Of a stretch of DNA of 64,000 bases, positions 35,029-45,172 are shown piece by piece. The DNA is from Purpureocillium takamizusanense (lineage: Eukaryota; Ascomycota; Sordariomycetes; Hypocreales; Ophiocordycipitaceae). The DNA lies in assembly GCF_022605165.1 (NCBI RefSeq), contig NC_063076.1, positions 992,001 through 1,056,000 on the forward strand, given 5' to 3'. Positions within the stretch are counted from its first letter, which is position 1; every line of letters starts with the position of its first letter. The translations under genes and the position numbers were made by a program. The notes beneath the pieces were generated by a model that was given only the letters and a program-made list of their open reading frames with translations, was not told the origin of the DNA and made no database searches.

Positions 35029-36427
35029 ATGCCGACGCCAGTCTCGGCGGCGGGCACGCCCGGCGGCGGCGGCGGCGGCGATGCCGAGTCGGCGAAGCTG
35101 GCCGTGTGGAAGGAGGCGCTATACGACCGCTGCAGGGAGTCCGGGACAGACCTCTTCTCGCAGGACGACCTGCTCCGGCTCGATGTCATTCCCAACCGCG
35201 ACCTGATGCTGCTCGCGCGCGTGGTGCAGTCGCTCAGCGATGACAAGCTCTTCATCACCATGCGCGAGGCCTCGGGCCAGGTGCTGTGGAAGTGGCGCGA
35301 TGCGCAAGAGGCGCACAAGTACGTCCTGGCTACATTCTCTCCTTTTTCTCCTCTTTCTCTTCTTTTAGTGGAGGCGGGGGGGGGGCGAAACCATTCGCTG
35401 TTGGTGATCGTAGGCAACACCACAGTTGAGCTAATAGGCGGCTTTTGCGTCCCACAGGTACAAGCAATGCTCGACGGACGAACAGGTCATGGTGTACTCG
35501 CTCATCGACGACTCGGGCGGCGACGGCATCTGGTCGCAGACGCTGCAGAAGCGGCTCAACATGCACGACTCGGTGCTCAAGAATGCGCTCAAGCAGCTGC
35601 AGGCCAAGGGCCTCATCGCGCCCTTCAAGAACGTCGAGCACCCCAACAAGAAGATGTTCATCAAGGCCTCCATCCGGCCCTCGGACCGCGCTACGGGCGG
35701 GCCCTGGTACACGGACCAGAACCTCGACGAGGCCTTCATCGAGGAGCTGCAGCGCGTCGTCTTTGACTTTGTGAAGCGCCAGAGCGGCTACCTGAGCACT
35801 CACCACCACCACGGCTCTTCTGCTTCTTCTGCCTCCGCCGCCGCCGCCGGTGCCGGTGCCCGGACACAGGTCCCGAAAAAGGGCGTCCTGAAAGGCAGTG
35901 CCTCCGCCGCCGCCGAACGGGGCAAGAAGCGCAGCGCACAGGAAATAAGCGGCGGCCCGTCCGGCACCGCGACGGCCGCGACGCCCACGCCCAAGACGCC
36001 CCGCGTCTCGTCGAGCAGCAGCCGGCGCGAGCCCGCCCTGCTGCCCCTCCCCGCGGGCTACACGGGCTACCCGACGGTGCGGGACATTGCCCGCCTCCTC
36101 TCCAGCAGCGGCATCACCAACAACACCATCCTGTCCGAGGACGACGTCAAGAAGCTCGTCGACGTGCTCGTCTGGGACAACCTCGTCGAGCCCGTCAAGG
36201 TCGCCGGCAAGCTAGGCTACCGCGTCGCCCGCGTCGCCAAGCAGTCCACCGAGAGCTGGGCCGGCCGTGAGGACCCCACGGGCCGCGACGGCGGGCCCGA
36301 GCCCTACGTCAGCCCCTTCACCGAGGCGCCCTGCGGTCGGTGCCCCGTCTTCGAGCTCTGCGAGGAGGGCGGCCCCGTCAGCGCGAGTAACTGCGAGTAT
36401 TTTAAGCGCTGGCTGGGAACGGACTAA
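35029..36427 (+). CDS. RPC34: RNA polymerase III subunit RPC6/RPC34
   Basis: Two exons: 35029-35318 and 35458-36427, giving 419 aa. The 139-bp phase-2 intron has a gtacgt donor and a cccacag acceptor. The protein carries tandem winged helices: DLFSQDDLLRL with the next ~60 residues, then VMVYSLIDDSGGDGIWSQTL with LKNALKQLQAKGLIAPFKNV. A Ser/Ala-rich low-complexity insert follows (about residues 215-290), then a third winged-helix-like part. The C-terminal Cys cluster CGRCPVFELC plus the Cys before EYFKRW has the spacing CX2CX5CX10C. It matches the iron-sulfur-binding end of this TFIIE-like subunit. RPC34 helps open promoters and contacts TFIIIB. The insert is longer than in yeast. Confidence 0.93.
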
Positions 36428-36830
36428 AAGGCGGACACGGTTAGGAGAGGGTCTTTCAGGGCTTAAGTCCAAGGACTATCATTGACTTGAGGCGAGTATT
36501 GCTGGTGGCGCGCTGTCGGGACAAAACTTGCATGGTCGGAGTTGGGCGGCATGGAATTTACGGATTTTCAAGGCATTGGCGTGGAGCTAGACAAGGTACC
36601 AGCATCGCAGTACATACAGTATTGCCGTCATTCGGGGCTTGCCGACATTGTACTGCTACGAGACACGATCAAAATAATTTGGAACAACAAGTGGCTTCAG
36701 AAGTCAACTTTTATTGCGGCGTCAGGTGTGTCAAGGTGACTACCAAGCCCTCGTACGAAAGCTCAGTGTGTTGCCGTCTTCGCGTGCCTCCATTGACCAA
36801 GGGGTCCCCGATACAGAGATGCTACACAGC
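36428..36830. other. convergent 3' intergenic region
   Basis: Lies between the stops of the RPC34 gene (plus) and the cyclophilin gene (minus). No gene or repeat of note. Confidence 0.5.
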
Positions 36831-37916
36831 CTACAGCTGACCAGACTTGACAATGGTGGGCGGCTGCTTGTACTTAACAGTGCCGCTGGCGGAGCCAGTA
36901 GCCTCAAGAGCCTTGACCACGTCCAAAGACTGCTGATCAGCGACCTCGCCAAAGACGACGTGGCGGCCGTCGAGCCACGAGGTCACGACGGTGGTGATGA
37001 AGAACTGGGAGCCGTTGCTATTGCCGGGTCTTAGCCGAGACGTCTTGTGGGGGGGCGGAGGCACATGCGCAGACTTACGTGTTGGGACCAGCGTTGGCCA
37101 TGGACAGCAGGCCAGGCTTGGTGTGCTTCCGGGTGAAGTTCTCATCGGCAAACTTCTCGCCGTAGATGGACTTGCCGCCGGTGCCCTACAGCATGTCAGC
37201 GTATTTTCTCAGACGAAATTGAGGGTGGCGGAGGGAACGTACGTTGCCGCGGGTGAAGTCACCGCCCTGGAGCATGAACTCGGGGATGATGCGGTGGAAC
37301 TTGGAGCCGGCGTAGCCGAAGCCCTTCTCGCCGGTGCAGAGAGCACGGAAGTTCTCAGTGGTCTTGGGGACAACGTCGTCGTAGAGTTCAAAGTTGATGC
37401 GGCCAGACTGGGCTGTAATCCCAATTGCGTCAGCTTCATGTCATGGCGCGTGGCGCAGTAACATGCCGGGTAGGGGCGGTGCAAGCAAAGCGTGAGGGGA
37501 TTGGTAGCCGTATCCAGCGTTGGCCGGACAGCTTCAACAAGCTCGCGGCGGAGTAGCCAGGTCGGCAATTGAGGCCTCTCTCAAGCTTGCGGTGATGAAA
37601 CAGAGATGTTGCCCGGTCGGCGCAAGGTACTTACCCTTGACGGTAGTAGTCGGCTTGCCGCCCTGCATGACGGGGCCCTCCCACTCAATATCGAAGTAAC
37701 TGTTGACATTGATTAGCTTCTTGACATTGGTAGCCGAGAACAAGATGATGGCGGTACTTACACCTTGTTGCCCATGATTGCGGTTGTGGCTGAGAAAAAT
37801 CGAGAGGCTCGGAAAGGGTTGGAAGAAGATGCAAGTTGTGGAAGAGAGAAGGATCTCGGGACGGGGGAGCAGAGGTTATAGCGGGGTAGGAGGGGTCGAA
37901 GAAGCGTTGATCTCAT
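36831..37916 (-). CDS. cyclophilin (peptidyl-prolyl isomerase) with dual start codons
   Basis: Five exons: 37916-37762, 37699-37635, 37412-37243, 37185-37079 and 37017-36831, giving 227 aa from the first ATG. A second in-frame ATG at 37775 gives a 180-aa form, [14 protein letters not shown]..., which is a normal cytosolic cyclophilin length. The 47 residues before it are basic, Ser/Leu-rich and acid-free ([20 protein letters not shown], then [13 protein letters not shown]), as in a mitochondrial presequence. The catalytic block is intact: [49 protein letters not shown] and [12 protein letters not shown]. Neurospora makes cytosolic and mitochondrial cyclophilin from one gene in the same way. 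It catalyses prolyl isomerisation and is expected to bind cyclosporin A. Confidence 0.93.
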
Positions 37917-38532
37917 TTTGAAGGGCAGCTGGAGGGGTAACAGGTTAGTGGGAGGATGCAAGCCAATTAGGACGCGCGAAGGCGAGAAACGGTGGGGTGG
38001 CGAGGGAGACGGCAGCCAGTCACGTGGAATTGCAGTGCTGACTTGGAGACTCCAGGAGCTTCCAGGGCGCTTTGACACGACCAGCCACCCGCAGCGCAGG
38101 GAGAGCTTCCATTGCTGCAGCTCTCCTGCAGCCCCCGCGGCACCGCACGGGCGAGAGACGAAGGCCCCCGGAGCTCGCGAGCCACATCTCAGCATCGCAG
38201 CAGCTCGGCAGTCTGCGAGGAACCCCCCATGGATGGGCGTTGGGCCGGTTCCCGACAGCGAGCGCTCTGACGCAAGCTGAGAGCCGGTCGACCCGTCGTC
38301 AGGCTGCGTTGCTGGGCCGCCGCCGAGCTGTAGGACCAGAACAGTGGGGTCGCGGCTGGTTGTCAGGAGTTCCCGATGGCCAACCAGCGCACCCGGCCGT
38401 CTGCCCGTGTCCAGAGAGGCTGGCGTGGCCGGGTCCCCACGAAACGGATGACGCTCCTAGTAATGCGGCCGGTCTGGGTTGACGCCGCCGACGTGTCGGC
38501 CGACAAATTGCGCGACTTTCCGGGCTGATCGA

Positions 38533-38562
38533 TGTCTGTCTGTCTGTCTGTTGTCTGTTGTG
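38533..38562. repeat. (TGTC)n tetranucleotide repeat
   Basis: About five TCTG/TTGTCTG units in the divergent intergenic region. Confidence 0.8.
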
Positions 38563-38774
38563 TGGCACTGGGACTTTCCCTTATTGCGGCCGATCTCGAG
38601 GCAGTCCCGTCCGAACCGACGTGTCTGGGAGGGAAGCAGCACGCGCTCTTGCGCATGCAGCAAGGGGCATGTGACGGCTGCAAAGGAAATTCACCCACCT
38701 GGATATTACAATTGATACAAGAGTGACGAGGTATGAATACAAGAGCCCGATGAATCGCAGTCACAAGTTGCTTG

Positions 38775-38801
38775 TTGCTGTGCTGTGCTGTGCTGTGCTG
38801 G
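38775..38801. repeat. (GCTGT)n pentanucleotide repeat
   Basis: Five GCTGT units in tandem. Confidence 0.85.
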
Positions 38802-39328
38802 CAGTCGACGAAAGGGAAAAGTTGGCCGTCGGTGCTCAACACAGGGGGCTAGTCGCGGCCCGCGCAGTCTGGGAGTCGGCCTGAGACTTCAGGTACCAAA
38901 GCCGAAGCCACCACTCTCAGCAGTCACCGCAGGTAGGTTGGCTCAATGGCTTTCCAGGGTCGAAAAGGTTGCATTCTCCAAGCAGGAAACCGCAGAAATC
39001 TACTTTACATCATGCCGGCCATCTCAGCATGTTCATTCACAGCCAATTGAGAATTGATGCTGGCTCTGCGCGGTGCTTTGTCTCCTACCCGTCTGGGCGT
39101 CCATCCATGAGCTTCATGGCCGTCACGTGATGCGTCCCCTGACCCCACGCTGGACCCAGTTGGGCAACTGGCGCCGCTCGACGGCCCGAAAGTCCAGCTG
39201 TCCATCGCGACGAGCGTCACTATCTGCCTACGGGACACGCATCACTGGACCACGCACGCATCAGCGGCCGCGGCTCATATTCACCCCATTGATCCTTGGA
39301 CCCCGGTGCTCGCGCTTGGTTTGCCAAC

Positions 39329-41092
39329 ATGGATCTAAACGATTTGAAGAACACGGTCTCGAACCTGACCTTGTACGACCTCAAGGCCGGGTTCCGGAAG
39401 GCCCAGAATGGTTCGTGAGGCGTCACCAGCCAAGCGTCTCCAATGCTAACAGGGCGCGCTCAGCCGTAATGAACTACACCGAGATGGAGTCCAAGGCATG
39501 TCCTTTTGTCGCAGCGGTGCGGGATGCTGGCTAACTCAATCGCAGGTGCGGGAGGCGACCAACAATGAGCCCTGGGGAGCCTCGTCGACATTGATGCAGG
39601 AGATTGCAAACGGCACATTCAATTAGTGCGATGGACCGTTCCTGACCCTTCTCAATCCAGCGCTAACTTAGACAGCCAAACGCTCAACGAAATCATGCCT
39701 ATGATCTATCGACGATTCACGGAGAAGTCGGCCGAGGAATGGCGGCAGATCTACAAGGCCCTACAGCTCCTTGAGTTCCTCATCAAGCACGGCTCTGAGC
39801 GTGTCATCGACGATGCCAGGGGCCACATTACATTGCTCAAGATGCTCCGGCAATTCCACTTTATCGACCAGAACGGCAAGGACCAAGGCATCAATGTTCG
39901 GAACCGAGCCAAGGAACTCGCGGAGCTCCTGAGCGACGTGGAGCGGATCCGGTCCGAGCGCAAAAAGGCACGCGCGACGAAGAACAAGTACACAGGCGTC
40001 GAGGGAGGCATGTCGTTCGGCGGAGGCTTTTCGGGCGGCAGCAGCAGCGGCCGCTTCGGTGGCTTCGGGAACGAATCATCTGGCTACGGCGGGAGCAACG
40101 CCGATTATGGTGGTTATTCCGGTGGAGTTTATGGCGACGGCGGCGGCTTCGGTGGCCAGGCCAGCGATTTCCGGGACACCGGCGGCAGGTCAGACAGGTT
40201 TGAAGAATACGACGAGTTCGACGAGGGCGAGAGGCCCGCGGCTTCGTCGAGGCCCAAGAGGACGACGGAGCGCGCAGGCGTCAAGAAGACCACCGGGGAG
40301 GTGGCGAAGAAGAAGGAGCCAGAGGTCGATCTGTTTTCCTTCGACGAACCATCGCAGAGCTCCTCCGCCGCTGCCCCCACACCGTCCAACGGCTCACGCC
40401 CGGCCGGCGTTGCCGGGCCAAGCGGCGGTGGCACTACGAACGACGACGACGAATTCGATGACTTTCAAGAAGCTACGCCGGTCACGCAACCGGTGGCGCC
40501 GTCGGGCGGTTACGCCCAGCCGCTTTCGCCCCCTCTCACCTCAACGGCGACCTCTTCCACACAGTTTGCCGCACCGCAGCCACTCTCGGCTCCTCAGAAG
40601 GCGGACCTCAGCCAAATGGTCAGCACGTCGTCCATCTCGCCGGCGCCGAGCGGCGGCGTCAATTACTCCGCCTTTGCGTCGCCGCCGGCGCAGTCACAGG
40701 CTCCCAAACCGTCCGGGTTTCAGTCCACAGGGCCCAACTACTTTGGCACGGTGTCGTCCCAGCCCACGGCTCAGGCGAGTGGGAGCATGTCTAGCATGTC
40801 TCCCATGGCGGCTTCCAGCGGCCCGACCACCATGGCCAACATGAAGCCCGTCACCAGCCCGGGCGGTAAGCCGGCCGCGGCGGGTGGGGATGCGTTTGGC
40901 GCGCTCTGGGGCAAGGCCAGCGGTGGAATCAAGAAGACGGCAACTCCTACGGGCGGGGCGTCCATGGGCCAGCTGGCCAAGGAGAAGAGCGCGGCCGGCA
41001 TCTGGGGGGCTCCAGCGTCCGCGCCCTCGCAACCCGCGGCAGGCCGCCCTGCACCAAGTGGTGGCTCAGCGTCTGACGACCTGCTCGGATGA
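39329..41092 (+). CDS. ENT3: ENTH-domain clathrin adaptor, Ent3/epsinR-like
   Basis: Four exons: 39329-39410, 39464-39495, 39546-39625 and 39676-41092, giving 536 aa. Exon 2 is 32 bp. Intron 2 (39496-39545) uses a GC donor (AAG|GCATGT) with a standard CTAACT branch site and a gcag acceptor. Splicing there is needed to give NYTEMESKVREATNNEPWGAS, the highly conserved ENTH block. The domain continues with TLMQEIANGTFNYQTLNEIM, IYRRFTEKSAEEWRQIYKAL and HGSERVIDDARGH. The tail is Gly/Ser/Pro-rich and disordered, and holds DEFDDFQ, a motif type that binds the gamma-ear of AP-1/GGA adaptors. Together these suggest a trans-Golgi/endosome adaptor like yeast Ent3 rather than a plasma-membrane epsin; no UIM or NPF repeats are seen. 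Confidence 0.9.
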
Positions 41093-42976
41093 GGGGCCGG
41101 AAAGGGTGTTATTGGCATGAGGATGGACCAGATGGCAGGCTGTGGGGTTGGCGGGACCTGATGCGACCTGTGGTGGGCGAGGCGGAGCAGCAGTGTGATG
41201 TTTGGGGAGCATGCGTCTGCGATTGGGCCTTAGATAGGCGTAAAGGCGCACAAATTGAATTGGCATGTCATGTCCCTTGGTTGCGGATGGCATTGGTGCT
41301 GGTGGTCACTTTGATACCGCCATTGATGATGCTGCCGAAGCTTGCAAGCGAGCAAGCCTGCCTGCCTGGGCCGCGAGGTAAGCGCGAGGCAAGCGACATG
41401 CATAGTCTGAGACGGGCCTGGCATACGGCGCCGGACCTGTGAGCCTTTCATCTGGCCATTTGGCGGCCACGGCTAACAAGGATGGCCAGCCTCCAGGAAC
41501 ACGGCAGCGGTGGCATGCTTCCAGACCCAATCACGTGGAATTGGAGGCTCAAGACTCTATGGCCGAGTCCCACCGGGACCTCTTCCCCGCTGGCGGGCGC
41601 ATCGGCACTGCGTACAGGTAAGTGTACCTTACATGTACAGTACCTAGTAGTTCGTAGGCGCTTAGTTGCGACGATGACCTTTTCCATATGCCGGGCGGCT
41701 CCCATCCAGTAGGCGGGTAGTACGTTGTGTCACTAAGCGCCGGACCCAATGGCGGCGCGCCGCACCGCCCCTGTGGCGAGGACGCATCGCGGCAGCGGGC
41801 AACGACGTGCACTTTGGTACACGGGCGATGGCCGCCTGTGGTTGGCTGGGCTGCTCCCGCCCTTGGCGGCTGCCCACACGGGCGGCAAAGTGTCAGAGAC
41901 TCAGGGCGGGACTGCCACTGCGACGTCGAGGGCGAATCCTCCCATTCCTCACACCAACCATGGAGCTGCTGGCCAAGGCAGCAAGTAGCACAGAGCAAGT
42001 CTCTTTTTACACTCTACATGGGTACTTCTTGTTTTCTTCTTATCCTCTTTGGCGCAGCAGGGGTGGCCGGGTGAGGTGGGCTGTTGGTCGTACTACAGGT
42101 TGCTGCGGCGGCTCTCAACCTGCCTGCTGAAGAACAAAACAAGGCTGGGTTAGGGTAGGGCAGGGGATCTATGGGATGTTGAATGCTTGTTCTAGTCTTC
42201 CGGGTTGGTGCTGAACATCTGAAACAGGGACTTGGGCGTGCCCCATTCGATGGATGGATGAGCGTGCTCGCGGCCGCTTTTGAGGCTGCTTGATGATGCT
42301 GTATTTGGAAACGAGATGCACTCACTCCATGGAGAAGGTGGTGGGCCGTGGGTTTGGGACGGCCGCGTGAAGGCCGGCGACGAGTCTCTGTCTACTTCTG
42401 TATAAAGGTGGGGGATCGTCGCGCTGTCGATGAGTTTGCCTTCTCTCAGCAAGCAAGCAACCTGCCAAACAACCACTCGTCCTACCTGTCTCTTTCTTTG
42501 TCTCTTTTTTCCTAGTGTCTGCACTCTTCTTGGGTTCTGCTTCGGGGTCTCGTCATTTCCATCTTTTTACACGGTGCTTCTGTCGGAGACTCACTCTCTG
42601 TCTGTGTCTCGCCATCTTTCTCTACATCTTTCTCTACATCTTTCTCTTTCGTCTATTACACGACGAGGCGTCTCTGCTGCAGTCAACCCATCCTCTCTCT
42701 CTCTCTCTTTGCGCGCCAGTCCCGCCCGGCCTGAGGTCCGGACACCTTGAACGCTCATCAGTCTTTCTCTCTCACACTCACTCTCACTCTCTCGACCGTC
42801 TCGCGGGTCGGGCTCTCGTATCAGACAAGATTCCGACTCCCACTTGGCCGTCGGCTATCCTGCCGTTCCACGCCAAGCACTTTCCGCTTCGCACCGCGCG
42901 CTGCTCCTCGCGGCCTCGCCTCTCGCTCGTCACCCCATCCTTCGCGACAACCATCACCACCTGCACGTCCGCCAAC
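41093..42976. other. 1.9-kb intergenic region with pyrimidine-rich leader
   Basis: Downstream of the ENTH gene and upstream of the MARVEL-type gene. From about 42,430 to 42,960 it is very CT-rich (CTCTCT and TTTCTCTACATC repeats), typical of a filamentous-fungal core promoter and 5' leader. No supported gene. Confidence 0.55.
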
Positions 42977-43667
42977 ATGGGTGCTCCTCCCGCTCTCGGT
43001 GCCTTGGGCCTGACTTTTACGGCCATGCGGGGCATGCAGGCCATTGCTCTCATCACCATCATCGGCCTGACGTCCAACTTCATCTCGGAAATGGTGGCGG
43101 CCAGTTACGAGGCGCCCTCTGCCCTCGTCGGCACGCTCGTCGTGGTAAGTTTTGGATCTTGCCTGACCCTAGCCCATGTGTCCCCCTGAGGGAGCGAAGG
43201 GGTAGGGGGGGCTCTGGAAACACACACAAGAGGGGAGTGGCTGACAGATGATGACGCAGTCCTGCCTGGCCGCCGTCTACACGGTCATTACCTACATTCT
43301 CTACTGGGACTCGATGCTCCCGCTCCTCATCTCGACCGGCGCCGACGGGCTGTGCCTCGTCGCCGTCATCGTCGTGGCCTGCGTCGTGGGCAAGCCCGTC
43401 AGCTACCTCTCGTGCCCCGCCCTGCCGGACAAGGGCAACACCGCCAACTTCATCCACTCCCTCTTCCTCAACCTCGCGCGCAAGGACTACTTCGAGTGGG
43501 TCGACCCGGACAAGGCGTCGTGCTTCGAGATCAAGGCCGTCTGGGGCCTGAGCATCTGCCTCTGCATCCTGTACTTTGTCTCGGCCGTCACGTCGGCCTG
43601 CCTGTGGAAACGCATCAAGGGCGGCAGCGCCGCCTCGCGGGCCGAGCCTCCCAAGGACTTTGAATGA
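42977..43667 (+). CDS. four-helix membrane protein, MARVEL-like
   Basis: Two exons: 42977-43144 and 43260-43667, giving 191 aa. The 115-bp phase-0 intron has a perfect gtaagt donor. Four hydrophobic segments are evident: AMRGMQAIALITIIGLTSNF, VGTLVVSCLAAVYTVITYIL, LCLVAVIVVACVVG and SICLCILYFVSAVTSACLW. The spacing fits fungal MARVEL-domain proteins, which sit in plasma-membrane or vesicle membranes. A loop with two Cys (YLSCPALPDKGNTANF, then CFEIKAVWG) lies between helices 3 and 4. The frame ends at TGA 43665-43667 but stays open for another 192 codons (see next entry). Upstream ATGs in the same frame lie in the CT-rich leader and are unlikely starts. Confidence 0.8.
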
Positions 43668-44246
43668 GGGTGCGGCCGTGGGGAGCCCGCGGGGGGGTTA
43701 TCGTGGCCTGCGACGGTGCCGGCGGCGGCGCGCGGGGGGGTGGACTCGGGGGCGACGAGACCACCACCAGCGCGCCGTCCTCCTCCCGCCGTGCTCAAAA
43801 AGGCTCGCAGCCTGGGCACCGTGGCGCTGGGACCGTCTTCGGAGAAGCATCGCATGCAACCCGCGTACGAGAGCGACTCTGCCTCATCGCTATCGGACGA
43901 GGTGAGCATGAACATTGCCTCCTACCCGGCCCCCAGCGACCCGTCGTACCCACGGTTCCCGCCCCCGCCACCCACGGCGTCGGTGCGTGATGATGTGGCG
44001 AGCGAGCCTCCGCCGCGCGCTCGTCCCCTCGAGGCGTTGCCTCCGGTGGTGGTGGCCCCGTCGGTGCTTCTTCCGCCGCCGGTGCCGAGCCCCGGGCCAG
44101 ACAGTCCGCGGGCTGGGGCCGCCGCCGCGGGCAAGTCGAAGCGAAAGACGATATTGGAGCGGATCGAAGGATGGTGGGATCTGGGGTTGCTCGAAAAGAG
44201 GCAAACGCTGTTCGGCGGTGGCAACAAGTTGTCAGCACCGCGATGA
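43668..44246 (+). CDS. in-frame open tail after the MARVEL-like gene (extension or separate exon)
   Basis: Directly after the TGA of the MARVEL-like gene, and in the same frame, 192 codons stay open to TGA at 44244-44246. The first ~45 residues are low-complexity. The rest is coding-like: KKARSLGTVALGPSSEKH, YESDSASSLSDEVSMNIASY, a Pro-rich stretch, and a well-ordered basic/aromatic end KRKTILERIEGWWDLGLLEK. That final block looks conserved rather than random. I found no GT or usable GC donor between the last helix (about 43,604) and the TGA that would splice it out. Possibilities are stop-codon readthrough, a recent nonsense change that shortened the protein, a sequencing error, or an independent gene whose start I cannot see. 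Confidence 0.45.
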   Translation, partial: GCGRGEPAGGLSWPATVPAAARGGVDSGATRPPPARRPPPAVLKKARSLGTVALGPSSEKHRMQPAYESDSASSLSDEVSMNIASYPAPSDPSYPRFPPPPPTASVRDDVASEPPPRARPLEALPPVVVAPSVLLPPPVPSPGPDSPRAGAAAAGKSKRKTILERIEGWWDLGLLEKRQTLFGGGNKLSAPR

Positions 44247-45172
44247 AATTTGTCTGTTGCTGTTTATGATTTGGGTCTTGGGACATATGGTTTTGGGGTT
44301 TTCGGACATAATGCATATCGTATCTAGATTGGACTCTTCGAATGTTTTGTTTACTACCGTTAGTTTCTGGGGCTCGGTATAATGGGTTGGGTTACGGTCA
44401 TGGCTGGGTCATCTAAAAGCGAAAAAAACACTTTAGGGACATTCAATTGATTTCGTTCATGCCGATGCGAGTCTATACTCTTACTTGTGAGCTGCGTTTA
44501 GGCCCAGAAGCTGGTTGTACATCCTGTTTCCTGTTTGCTTAGCCACTCCGTGCATGGATATACTGCAAACGCGGGGGCCAGAATCACCAGGGCATCCATC
44601 CACGCGACCCTGGCTTTGAACAATCGCAGCGATCGAACGCACCCCCAGCAGCGAACACCAATTTGGAAACTAGAAATTGTCATCACATCTTCGTAAGGAA
44701 ACGTATCTACGATGATACTGGCAACCTGGTTGTGAGAGAAAAGAGAAATGTACGCTATAGGGTAACCCAGTCGACTGGTCATTCTTGACGCCTGGGACGT
44801 CCGTATGCAACGCAAAGACGTTACACGGGATCATCCCCGCCCGCACCCGATGAAGTGTCGGGGGCCAAATCAGCGGCAAAGATATATAACCTGCTCGCTT
44901 GCCACGGAATAATCGTCTTTATTATTTTCCACGTTATTGTCTCCCGTCCGTCCCAGGCGAGGCGCGGCGACGCAACGAGCGGCATTCGAGTGCTTACAAA
45001 TCCGCTCCGGCACGGCACTTGAGAGGTACTTGGGTCTTGTACCTTCACTGGCGACCCCCCCCCCCAAACTCCACCCGACGGATCTCCAGAGTCCCAGGAC
45101 ACACGCCCCCCTTGCGTCACATCAACAGTCACGAGCAGCTGGTCGTCGATACGCATATGCTGCTGCGCCGCC
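44247..45172. other. intergenic region upstream of the Zn2Cys6 gene
   Basis: Nothing recognisable beyond a C-run at 45056-45066 shortly upstream of the regulator gene. Confidence 0.5.

Larger units (their letters stand above)
37917..39328. other. 1.4-kb divergent intergenic region
   Basis: Lies between the cyclophilin (minus) and ENTH (plus) start codons. It contains two small repeats: a TGTC tetramer run (38533-38562) and a GCTGT pentamer run (38775-38801). No supported gene. Confidence 0.5.
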
